DNA from: Annona cherimola
Lineage: Eukaryota; Streptophyta; Magnoliopsida; Magnoliales; Annonaceae
Reading direction: 5' to 3'
Assembly (NCBI GenBank): GCA_030490835.1
Contig: CM059971.1
Span: forward strand, 44,750,012 to 44,814,011
Length of the DNA: 64,000 nucleotides
Each line of letters begins with the position of its first letter. Position 1 is the first letter of the stretch. Of the stretch, positions 10,877 to 20,645 are shown one piece after another. Both the position numbers and the translations under genes were made by a program. The notes below the pieces were generated by a model. That model did not search any database, was not told the origin of the DNA, and saw only the letters and a program-made list of their open reading frames with translations.

Positions 10877-12042
10877 TACCCCAAACTTAAATGTTGCTAG
10901 TCCTCGAGGAACACATGCAAACAGAGTGAATAAATGAATGAATGTATGCAGAAAAACAAAAATCAACTCCTTTTGCTTTCGGTTATGCGTTGATCAATCC
11001 ACTTAGCCATTTCACAAGGTCGTGATTAATTCAACCTGAAAAATCTTTCATTATACAAACAAACAAGGCATAAATTTGCCTTTCCAAACCAAGTTACATG
11101 TGGGTGTCAGAATTCCATAGTGCAAAGTTATATTTAAACACGTCAATCTTTCATTCAATCAGAAAACTGGTTAGGAAATCCAATAATTCAAGCAAACCAA
11201 TGATTGAATTGAATACACTTGTTACAGCAAATGGTATCAAGTTACTGAATTCAATCTCTAACAACTGCACATTCTTTTTCCCCCCAAACTTATTGCAAAA
11301 ATTCTCCTCACCATATTTCAGGATATCTTGAGATCTATTTTTTTTGGGCTCCCCTCACCATATTTTAGGGTATCTAGGGAGAATTTTCATTTTTTTTAAA
11401 GCGTTGTTACTATGATTTTCCTTTGCTTTTTTACGCGAACCTTTCCATTTGTCGATGCCAAGTCCCGGTTACTCAGCTTAGTTCAACCACCCCTTTTTTA
11501 TCTTTTTTTAATGCTTTATTAGGGGTATTGAACATGTTTGAGTAATTCCTGTGAAATAATACCATTTTTGAACCCGTTAAAGTACTTGATTAGCAATTAT
11601 TTAGTTCAATTTTCATCATCTCCGTCTGAAGGAATATACCCGTTATTGAATTAGAATAATGTACTCTAAAATTCTTTTTAATTCTTTCACAAATTAATTT
11701 CAACCGGCTTTATACTTGGTTTCAATCTGAATTGCCCATTCTTCATGAATTTCATTACAAATCAGAATTAATCACTGCCTTGCACATTTTCACAATCAGA
11801 TGAATTGAAACAAAGACAACTTTCCTTAGCTGGAATTGAAATGCATGCAACATAAACTAAGGCATGAAAATTAAAATGCGAAAGTAACCTATGGTTGAGA
11901 ATTATACACCCCCCAAACTTGAGAGATGCATTGTCCTAAATGCATGATCCTAAAATGAACTAAAAATAAAAATACAATGAAAAGTAAAAATAAAAAAAAA
12001 CAAAAACAAAAAGAAAGGCAAAAAGAAAGGATAGGGACTCCC
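10877..12042 (-). other. A1 3' noncoding region with three polypurine-tract-like modules
   Basis: No coding sequence seen. The minus strand carries AAGTTTGGGG-type purine tracts at 10878-10888 (at the LTR, so the likely true polypurine tract), 11280-11291 and 11909-11920. The outer two are next to a GTCCT motif on the plus strand. A motif like CACCATATTTCAGG occurs twice (near 11311 and 11358) and again in A2 (near 43510). The rest is AT-rich with poly-A/T runs. Confidence 0.7.
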
Positions 12043-13166
12043 TCAAGAATCGAATATAGTAGCATCCTCGTCATCCTCGTCGACCTCCTCATCGGGCTGG
12101 GGCTGCGATGGCTGCCCAAAACAAGCTTTGACCTCTGGCGGTGTCGGTGGGAAAGGTGGGAGGGTGGAGATGTCAATCTGGCGGTCCTCCGCTATCCGCC
12201 GTAGGTAGGCCTCCATCGCCTAGTCATGCTGCCGTTGGTACCTGGCTTGGGCTGCTACCAGATTCTCCAAGTTTGTTAGCTGCTCGGCTATGGATAATGG
12301 CTGCGAGGATGGACCCGCTGCAGGTGGAGCTGCTCTGGAGCGTGTGGTGGCTGTGCAAACCCAGGGCTGAGTGCGGTAGGGGAGGTCGTCTATGATGGCC
12401 TGACAATTCAGGACTTCCTCCGTCGGCCCCCATTTGATGCCTACCGCTTGCAGAGCCCGGTGATGAGAGATGGGAAGTAGTAGTTGCCCCGAGGTGCGGT
12501 CGCGCAGGCACATATCTGCTAGTAGATAAGGCGACCCACATCTATCGTCATGCCACTGTAGATGGCATGTAATAGCAACGCTCTGTCCATTATCACCTCA
12601 CTGACGTGTGTTGATGGCATCATCCAGGCTGAAATAAAATGAAAAAACATCCGCCCGTCATACATCATCTCGTTGCGCTTGAATGATGAGAGTTGGCCTC
12701 CCGTTGATTTCCATGTCGGAGGCCGTTAGCAGATATGCTTGGTGATAGAGTTGACATCTCGACCTTCTCCCTCCAAAAACTCCAAAAACTCCTCATATTG
12801 GTCTGGATAGTCGAAAGATCCCAATCCGTAATAGGAGTTGATCGCTTCAGCATGAAACGGGACGATTTTGCCTCGGACCTTCACCCTGCCCTGCTCATGT
12901 TCTACAGCATTGGCGTAGAACTCTTTCACCACTGGCACTATTGCAGACTCAAGCTGTGTGAGGAATTTTTGCCAACCTCGAGCGTTCAGTGCGTTGATGA
13001 AGATGTCGGAGAAAGAGATAATCTTTATTCCTCGCTCAGGAATCAGGTGCCGCTTCTGAAGCGAATCCGTGTACCGCTTGAACGCCTGAGCGGACACGAA
13101 CCGGTTAGCATCAAATTCTCCAGGCTCCTGAACTTTCTTTCTTTTAGCAGATGATGATGAAACCAT
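12043..13166 (-). pseudogene. A1: envelope-like ORF (putative plant transposon protein domain), decayed
   Basis: The likely start is the ATG at 13166 (MVSSSSAKRKKVQEPGEFDA). The domain has FVSAQAFKRYTDSLQKR, then REFYANAVEHEQGRVKVRGK and AINSYYGLG, and later, on both sides of stops, WMMPSTHVSEVIMDRALLL and YYFPSLITGLCK. This order is that of the plant family usually named envelope-like or putative plant transposon protein. The C-terminus is acidic (DEEVDEDDEDATIFDS). A basic KRKK stretch near the N-terminus looks like a nuclear signal. I see no signal peptide or membrane segment. Disrupted by a stop at about 12726, one within the RLIY/QICAC region, a shift, and a TAG at about 12220. It lies 3' of the protease, where pol should end. 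Confidence 0.7.
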
Positions 13167-13892
13167 GTTGTCCTGAATCAGTCTCAAACGGCCTTTTCAA
13201 ACCAAATTCCAACAAAACCAAGCAATCGAACAAGCCAATATACAACTAAGCTAAGCTCCAAAAAATGCACCACAAGCAAGCAATAGGTTAGTCTTCACAA
13301 CCCAATCACCAAGCTCAAACAAGCACCAACCCAAAACCAATCAATCCACTCAAATGCCAAACAATCCAACCAGGCTACTCAAGCACCAACTAATGCCAAG
13401 CAATCCTCCCAAAACAATCTCCAATCCGCAATCCAATCAACAAATCCAATCAAACTTCCACCCAAATATTCACTAAGCAACCTTCAAGCAAAAAGAATCT
13501 TTCAAAGTAGGAGAAGTTGTTACCCACAGAAGGTGTCCACCTGAAAATTTGAATTGTACTATCTTTGCACGGCGCCTAGGCGCCGACCTGCTGTCGGCTA
13601 TTCTTCGGCGCTGGATGAAGAAAAGATGATGATGGGGCTCAAAATGGAGCCAAATCCAAGGGGAAAATGATGGATATTGCTTGTGATTTGGTGAAGAAAA
13701 ACCGGAGTTTGAGGTGGATTTGAATTGATCTAGGCATAAGATGAAAGGGAGAAAAATGGAACGGTTGGAATGGATGAAATGGGAGGATGAATCCTTGATG
13801 AAATGCAGTTGGATTCGAGTTAGAAAGGCTTGAAATCACGGGAAGATTGATTAGAAGGGAAAACGAAGGAAGAGGGGTCGGCGCCGGGGCTT

Positions 13893-13991
13893 GGGTTAGG
13901 GTTTAGAACCCTAACCCGAGCTTTATAGTACCGTACGGTCGTGCTATCCACGACCTAGCGCCGGGGCGCCAAGTTGTGGCGCCTAGGCGCC
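13893..13991 (-). promoter_or_regulatory. Candidate internal promoter of the A1 envelope-like ORF
   Basis: On the minus strand, in order: GGCGCCTAGGCGCC (13978-13991), GGCGCCCCGGCGC (13958-13970), a TATA box ACTATAAAGC (about 13921-13929), then a perfect telomere-like palindrome (13893-13917), then a CT-rich stretch. The first palindrome is the one repeated upstream of the TATA box in this element's LTR. Another copy lies at 13571-13584. The envelope-like ATG is about 730 bp downstream. Promoter activity is inferred. Confidence 0.5.
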
Positions 13992-14128
13992 CGTGTTCTT
14001 CGAGGAGTTCATCATGGCGTCGGGGCACCCCTCTTTGTCGCGAGGCGCCAATTTTTTTTTTACAAAGGTAAGCGAAAATAATAAAAAAAATAACAACTAA
14101 ATTGCAAATCAAACTGGAACCAAACAAT

Positions 14129-14150
14129 GGGTTGCCTCCCAATCAGCGCT
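14129..14150 (-). other. Conserved Athila motif after pol (GGTTGCCTCCCAA ... AGCGCT on plus strand)
   Basis: The same motif is at 44434-44455 in A2, just after its integrase. In A1 it follows the pol linker remnant at the same relative place, so it marks the 3' end of the former pol gene. Confidence 0.65.
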
Positions 14151-14217
14151 AAGCTTAACGTCCTCAGCCCGACACTTCTACTATTCAATCCTTTTTTAAC
14201 TTTTCCACCTCGAACTC

Positions 14218-15108
14218 CTAATCATTAGGACCGCAACCTAGAAGTTCCGATCTGATCTTAGCCCATCGTTCCATAAAGTTGTGCCAGGTTTGAATTTTTA
14301 GCCAATTAGCTAGGGGTGTTTTGATATGTACAATTTCAGCTTTATCCAATGTAAACTCCCCCATTCTTTTCCTGGCTTTCATACTCGTGTCCTGATTTTC
14401 AAACGACTCAATCAATTGTTTAAGCCCGATGTAAGCAACGAGGTGGTCTTTAACATCGACTGATAACTTATGGCCCTTATTCACAATCTCCTCTTGGTTC
14501 TTCTCAAAAACAACTTGAGGACGCTTTTGAACCTCGGAATTTCCCATATCAACCCTTAAGCAATCCTCTGGGTTAGTCGGGCTCTATATAGGCTTGAGCA
14601 CTTTGAATGTAACCTTTTCATTCTGCACCTACATGGTTAATTCTCCGGCTCGTAAATTGATTATCGCGTTGCCCGTTGCTAGAAAAGGCCGACCGAGAAT
14701 AATGGGTACTTCTCGATCTTCTTCATAATCCAGGATAATAAAATCTGCCGAAAAAATGAATTTGTCCACCTTGACAAGGACATCCTCGATGATACCTTCT
14801 GGATACGTGATGGATCGGTCCGCCAGTTGCAGTGTTACAGTGGTAGGTCGAGCTTCTCCTAGGCCTAGCTTTCTGAAAATGGACTTGGGCATGAGATTAA
14901 TGCTCGCTCCCAGGTCACATAGGGCTCTTCCGAAATACTGATAGCTAATTGTGCAGGGGATTGTGAAACTCCCTGGGTCCTTGAGTTTAGGAGGTAATTT
15001 TCTCTGAACTCTTGCACTAGTTTCCTCTACTAGCACCATTGCCTCAAATTCCGTCAACCGCCTTTTCTTTGATAGCACGTCTTTCATGAATTTGGTGTAG
15101 CTCGGCAT
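14218..15108 (-). pseudogene. A1: protease and short pol linker; RT, RNase H and integrase absent
   Basis: Protease at 15108-14629: MPSYTKFMKDVLSKKRR, a typical Athila start, then the active site ALCDLGASINLMP and IILGRPFLATGNAI. The frame ends in a stop at 14629 but coding continues in the same frame (VQNEKVTFKVLKP, a second stop, PEDCLRVDMGNSE), as in Athila polyproteins between protease and RT. It goes on to a stop at 14218. The last 80 or so residues are not recognised. No RT motif (YxDD or FMDD), RNase H or integrase sequence is found between here and the envelope-like ORF. Confidence 0.8.
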
Positions 15109-15588
15109 CTATTCTAAGGCTTCGACGAGTGGTATATTAATGTGCAGCTGCTTCAGTACCTCAAGAAATTTCTTGAACTGGCCTTCCTTTTTAGATTTTT
15201 CGAATTGCTGAGGAAATGGAGGAGGCGACCTTTGATTTGTGGCGATTTTAGCATCTGATTGGTTCTGAGTTACAGCTGGTTCCTTTGTCTCCTGTGACTG
15301 CAGAATCAGAGGGTTAGTAGGTTCAGTCACCAACTCTAGTGGAGGTGGGTCTGGTAACTGCTTTCCACTACGCAATGTGAATGCTTGGACTTGTTCTTTG
15401 CCTTTGCCTTACGGGTTTTGTTCGGTGTCGCTCGGTAACGATCCTGGGGGTCGGTTGTTTAGGGCTGAGGCCAGTTGGCCTATCTGAGCTTCAAAGTTCC
15501 TGTTCGTCGTGATCTGGGATTACATAAACTGCATGAAGAGATTTTTCAGATCTGATTTCTTTTCTTCTCGTGGTGGTGGAGTGAACTG
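15109..15588 (-). pseudogene. A1: C-terminal part of gag, after the S1 insertion
   Basis: Continues the gag frame broken by S1. It starts with FTPPPREEKKSDLKNLF, followed by a stop, then NFEAQIGQLASALNNRPPG and SGKQLPDPPP, typical of the Athila gag C-terminus, and LHINIPLVEALE. It ends in TAG at 15109-15111 immediately before the ATG of the protease. A2 has TAA at the very same codon. Confidence 0.8.
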
Positions 15589-15593
15589 CATTG

Positions 15594-17225
15594 TGTTGGT
15601 CCCGAGTTAATGGAAAAACCCAAGAGGGGAGGGGTGAATTGGGTTCTTAAAAATTTTATTTGGTAACTTAAAACTTAACTCCTTGAAAGTTTAATACCCT
15701 TGGTAGAAGAAATGAAGTTGAAAGCAATTGTAATGTAGAGAGCAGAAATATAAATAAAACACACAAGATTTTTATAGTGGTTCGGGAAACCTCCCTACTC
15801 CACTCTTCCAAGCTTACACTCCTTGTGACTTGGGTTCCACTATTGTATTCTTCAAATACAATTAGAGCCACTGCTTTCTTCTAGATTCCAGCTCTAGGGG
15901 GCCTCAACAAATCTCAGCACAAGTAGGTGATGAGTTCCACTCCAATCACACTACTTTGCTTTCACTTGATCTTAGTTCCTCAAACTAAATCAAGTTCAAT
16001 ACAAACAAAGAAATAATAAAAGAAGTCTACACTTTACAGATGTGTAGAAGCAATTTGGCGCAGTGAAGAACTCGTAGTATTGGCTTTGAAGATTCAGAAG
16101 TTGGGCTCTTGCAGTTTGAAGCAAAGTTCTTCTTCTTTGAGTGGCTTGATCTCTTTAAAGCTCTTGTAGATGGGAGTTAAGCACACTTAATGATTCTCAG
16201 CTACCTCCCTCGTCCACAATGAATGCCTTTTATAATTGTTGAGGGAATCCGAACGTTTGAAGGTAGGTGGCGCGCATTTAATGCGCCAATGTTCGAAAAT
16301 TATCCGACCGTTGTGACCCAAGTCGCAGGCGGAGTCGACTTCGGATGCGACTTCGCCCAAGTCGCAGATGGAGTCGACTTCGGGTGCGACTTCGCCTTCC
16401 GTTAGCGACTTCAAGTTCCAGGTCGGGTCGACTTGGGTATCGACTTGACCCAAGTCGCAAGTGAAGTCGACTTCGGTGTGCGACTTCACTTCGTCAGTTG
16501 TCTTGATGAGCTTGAATAATTCCGGGATGCTTTGTTCCTTCATGCCTTTATTTCTTTTGCATTTTTCATGTCTTTCCTTTTGAATTATTGACTTCATTTT
16601 AGCTTGCTTTTATTTGCTCCATGTTTTGTAAGCCTATGATCTTGAATAACTTCTTGGTCAAGCTTATGCATCTTGTTTTGAACTTGGATTGGTCTTCATA
16701 GCTTGAGATATGCTTGGAGCTTTGCTTTGGACTTGATAGATTTAAGTTGATCTTACTCAAGTTGACTCTTGGAATGAACTTGAAACTGCATCTTTGAGCT
16801 TGAGAGCATCAAGTCGAACTTGGGGTCGACTTTGTCTACGACTTTATCCAAGTCGCAACTGGAGTCGACTTCGTTTGCGACTTCGGCATTTTGCTGTCCC
16901 GAATTCGTCTCTGGAGTGTTTTTTCCGTCTGAAGTCGATGCTGGAGTCGACTTCGTTTGCGACTTGGCTTCCCAAGTCGCAAGTGGAGTCGACTTGGCCT
17001 GCGACTTCACGTGCTCTTCTTCCCGTTTTAACTCTGGACGGATTTGGCTCTTTGAAGTCGATCTTGGAGTCGACTTGGGGAACGACTTGGCCTTCCATAC
17101 TTTATTTTCTTCAAATGTATATTCCTTAAACATTTCCACAAGCGTGTTAGTAGCCAAGACTTACTCAAATTGATTTGTTAATCATCAAAACATAGATTTA
17201 GCTTGTTTTCCACATATTTCCAACA
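15594..17225 (-). mobile_element. S1 3' LTR
   Basis: 1632 bp; on the minus strand it begins TGTTGGAAA and ends GGGACCAACA. TATA-type box TATAAAAG at 16227-16234 (minus). By eye about two dozen single-base differences from the 5' LTR, plus a deletion of about 50 bp in the latter. Confidence 0.93.
16311..17095 (-). repeat. GTCGAC / AAGTCGCA quasi-palindromic array in S1 3' LTR
   Basis: Two clusters (about 16317-16490 and 16806-17095). GTCGACTT cores are flanked by AAGTCGCA and TGCGACTT half-sites, giving units of about 40 bp that read alike on both strands. The array is upstream of the TATA box at 16227-16234, so it sits in U3. The 5' LTR copy is at about 23290-24010. Confidence 0.9.
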
Positions 17226-17564
17226 ATCTCCCCCTTTTTGATGATTGACAAAACCGATTTGAGTGTATACCTTTCAATTGCTCAAATAACATGCTCATTT
17301 TGTATTGTGAAATTTTATCATTCTTATGCTCATGCAAACTTTTAAGTTGAAAACATTCAATATTCAACAAACATATTTTCAACATTCCCCAACCATATCC
17401 TACTCTTCTCCCCAACCATATCCTACTCTTCTCCCCCTTTGGTGTCATTGGGACTCAAATCTTACTCTTCTCCCCCTTTTTGTCAATATATCAAAAAGTT
17501 AGAGGGTAAAGAAAGAGATAGGTGGGTTTGCTCCCCCTAAACATGTGCTCCCCCTTAGTTTGTG
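17226..17564 (-). other. S1 spacer between pol and 3' LTR with repeated polypurine tracts
   Basis: The primary tract (AAAAAGGGGGAGAT, minus) is at 17226-17239, next to the LTR. Further GGGGGAG tracts lie near 17432, 17470, 17531 and 17549. A 25-bp segment (CCAACCATATCCTACTCTTC and flank) is tandemly duplicated at about 17387-17433. The bases just after the pol stop (CACAAACTAAGGGGGAGCA) resemble a stretch inside the S2 envelope-like ORF (near 28496-28518), possibly a remnant of that ORF. No ORF is present. Confidence 0.75.
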
Positions 17565-20500
17565 CTAGGTTAAATCAATCATTCCCATGTCATTTCTAAT
17601 CTTATAAAATGCTTCTTTTGCTAGGGACTTTGTGAATATATCTGCAATTTGATCCTCAGTTCTTACATATCCTAGACATATATCATGATTTTCCACATGT
17701 TCTCTAATAAAATGATGTCTAAGGTCTATATGTTTGGTCCTAGAATGCAAGAATGGATTTTTAGTTAAACATATGGCACTAGTATTATCACATCTAATGG
17801 GTATATCTTTAAAATTCATGCCATAGTCCCTAAGTTGTTGTTTCATCCAAAGTAGTTGGGCACAACAGCTCCCGGCGGCAATGTATTCGGCTTCCGCCGT
17901 AGATAGAGCAACACTAGTTTGTTTTCTTGAAAACCATGAAACCAACATGTTCCCAAGAAATTGACATGTTCCACTAGTGCTTTTTCTATCTACTTTGTAA
18001 CCGGCAAAATCCGCATCCGAGTAGCCGATTAGATCAAAATTAGAGCCCTTTGGATACCAAAGTCCTATATTGGTAGTGTCAACTAGGTATCTGAAAATTC
18101 TTTTCACAGCTACCAAGTGTGATTCTTTTGGACATGATTGAAATCTAGAGCACATACACACACTAAATAATATATCAGGCCTAGAAACAGTTAAATACAA
18201 CAAAGAACCTATCATGCTTCTATACAATTTCAAATCAACTATTTTTCCTTTTTCATCTTTGTCGATTTTGATTGTTGAGCTCATTGGCGTGTTTTCTCCT
18301 TTGCTATTTTCCATGCCAAACTTCTTTAGCATTTCTTTGATATACTTGGACTGGTTGATGAAGATTCCTTCATTTAATTGCTTGATTTGCAGTCCAAGGA
18401 AGAAGTGTAGCTCTCCCATCATACTCATCTCAAATTCTTTCTGCATAAGCTCAGAAAATTCTTGACAAAGATTCTCATTAGTAGCACCAAAAATGATATC
18501 ATCAACATAAATTTGAATGATCAATATATCCTTTTTTTATACTTGATAAACAAAGTGGTGTCTACCTTTCCTTTTTGAAAATCATGATCAATCAGAAATT
18601 TGCTTAGTCTATCATACCAAGCCCTTGGAGCTTGTTTTAGTCCATATAATGCTTTGGTTAGCTTGTACACAAATTTAGATTGATCTTTTTCTTCAAATCC
18701 AGGGGGTTGTTCTACATACACCTCTTCATTTATATAACCATTCAGAAATGCACTTTTAACATCCATTTGAAACAATTTAAAGTTCACGTGAGATGCAAAA
18801 GCTAGTAAGATGCGAATTGCTTCTAATCTAGCAACCGGGGCATAGGATTCCTCAAAATCTATTCCTTCTTCTTGTGAATATCCTTTTGCCACAAGTCTAG
18901 CTTTGTTTCTCACTACCAGTCCACTTTCATCTAATTTGTTCCTAAAGACCCACTTGGTGCCAATAACAGTACAATCATTTGGTCTAGGAACAAGGTGCCA
19001 AACTTGATTTCTTTCAAATTGATTTAGCTCTTCTTGCATAGCTATAATCCAGTTTTCATCATCAAGAGCTTTATCAATATTGGATGGTTCAATCTTGGAT
19101 ACAAAGGCATATTGTCCACAAACATTTTGTTTTGATCTTCTAGTTTTTACACCTTCATACACATTCTCTATAACTTGTTCAATTGGATGTGCATGTTTGA
19201 ATTTTAAATCAGTTGGAGGTTTGTAGGAATTATTACCTTCACTTACCCTTTCCTCCATGAAATCTTCTTGCTTTTCCACATGCAATTTTTTAAGATTGCT
19301 AGCTATATCATCTGCATCGCTTAAATCATCTTTTCTTTTGAAGCATGGGTTAGTTTCATAAAAAACAACATGTATGGACTCTTCTACCACTTGGTTTCGT
19401 TTATTGAATACTCTATATGCTTTGCTATTTGATGAGTACCCAAGGAATATTGCCTCATCACTTTTAGCATCTAATTTTCCCAAGTTGGTTTTTCCATTGT
19501 TTAAAACATAGCATGTGCATCCAAAAGCATGAAAATAAGAGATATTTGGTTTTCTTCCTTTCCATAGCTCATATGGGGTCTTTTTCAAGATTGCTCTAAT
19601 GGTAACTCGATTCAAAATATGACAAGCTGTACTTACAGCTTCACCCCAAATTTTCTTGGATAATTTGCTCTCATTTAGCATTGTTCTAGCCATCTCTTGT
19701 ATAGTTCTATTTTTCCTTTCAACTACTCCATTTTTTTGTGGAGTTCTTGGTGCAAAAAATGTGTGATGAATTCCTTTTTCATTACATAATTCTATGAATC
19801 GTTTGTTTTCAAATTCACCACCATGATCACTTCTTATAGTCATAATAGTACTTTATTTTTCATTTTGCACCAAATTTACAAAAGTTGAAAACATAGAGAA
19901 GGCTTCATCTTTGCTAGCTAAGAGAATTATCCATGTGAATCTTGAAAAATCATCAACAATCACAAATACATATTTCTTTCCACCAATGGTTAAAATATCA
20001 GATGGCCCATATAGATCCATGTGTAGCAATTCAAGTGGCCTAGTGGTGGAGATTTCCTTTTTGGTAGAGCAAGGCATATTAGGTTGTTTAGATAATTGAC
20101 ATGCCTTGCAAATTTTGTCTTTGTCATATTTCAACTTTGGTAAGCCTTCTACCAAACTCTTCTTCCATAGGGTCTTTATATTTCCCATGTTTATATGTCC
20201 AAGCCTTTTATGCCAAACCCATGGATCATTATCAATGGCCATTAGACATTGACCATCTAATTCGTCAAGTGAAACCAAATATACATTTCTATGTCTTTTT
20301 CCACTAAACATGATATGTTCTCCATCAAATACATTACATATAGATGATTCAAACACAACCTTGTATCCTTTGTCACATAATTGACTAATGCTCATTAGGT
20401 TATGCTTGAGTCCTTCAACAAACAAAACATCTTCCATACATGCATTTGAAATACTATAAATGTTTCCTTTACCTTTAATTTTACCTTTCTCATTATTACC

Positions 20501-20638
20501 AAAGGCAACCGTTCCGTCGTTACAAGGCTTAAGTTTGTGAAATAAACTTCTTTCTCCAGTCATATGCCTTGAACAACCGATGTCCATGAACCATACATTG
20601 TTTGCCTTTGCCTTGAAACAAATCTGAAAAATAAGCAA
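17565..20638 (-). pseudogene. S1: pol polyprotein (protease, integrase, RT, RNase H), few lesions
   Basis: Same order as S2: protease with [10 protein letters not shown], where the active-site Ser of DSG has become Ile; integrase zinc-binding [11 protein letters not shown] ... CKACQ and DDE core ([27 protein letters not shown]); reverse transcriptase with [11 protein letters not shown]; RNase H with [18 protein letters not shown]. Lesions: a stop at about 19850 (VQNEK followed by stop) and a shift at an A-run near 18530 just before the YVDD block. Otherwise open. Polymerase products act in virus-like particles. The C-terminus (GMIDLT) is followed at once by spacer, not by an envelope-like ORF. 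Confidence 0.92.
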
Positions 20639-20645
20639 GTAAATC

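Noticed and set aside
13639..13839. 66-aa minus-strand ORF between the A1 promoter-like block and the envelope-like ORF
   Set aside because: Phe/Pro-rich translation of low-complexity DNA, no motif; treated as leader.
16278..17157. Several overlapping ORFs in both strands of the SIRE LTRs (also 23198-24235, 27181-27547, 36211-36660)
   Set aside because: They come from the GTCGAC/AAGTCGCA array, which is open in many frames and gives repeats such as VDFGCDFA. Noncoding U3 DNA.
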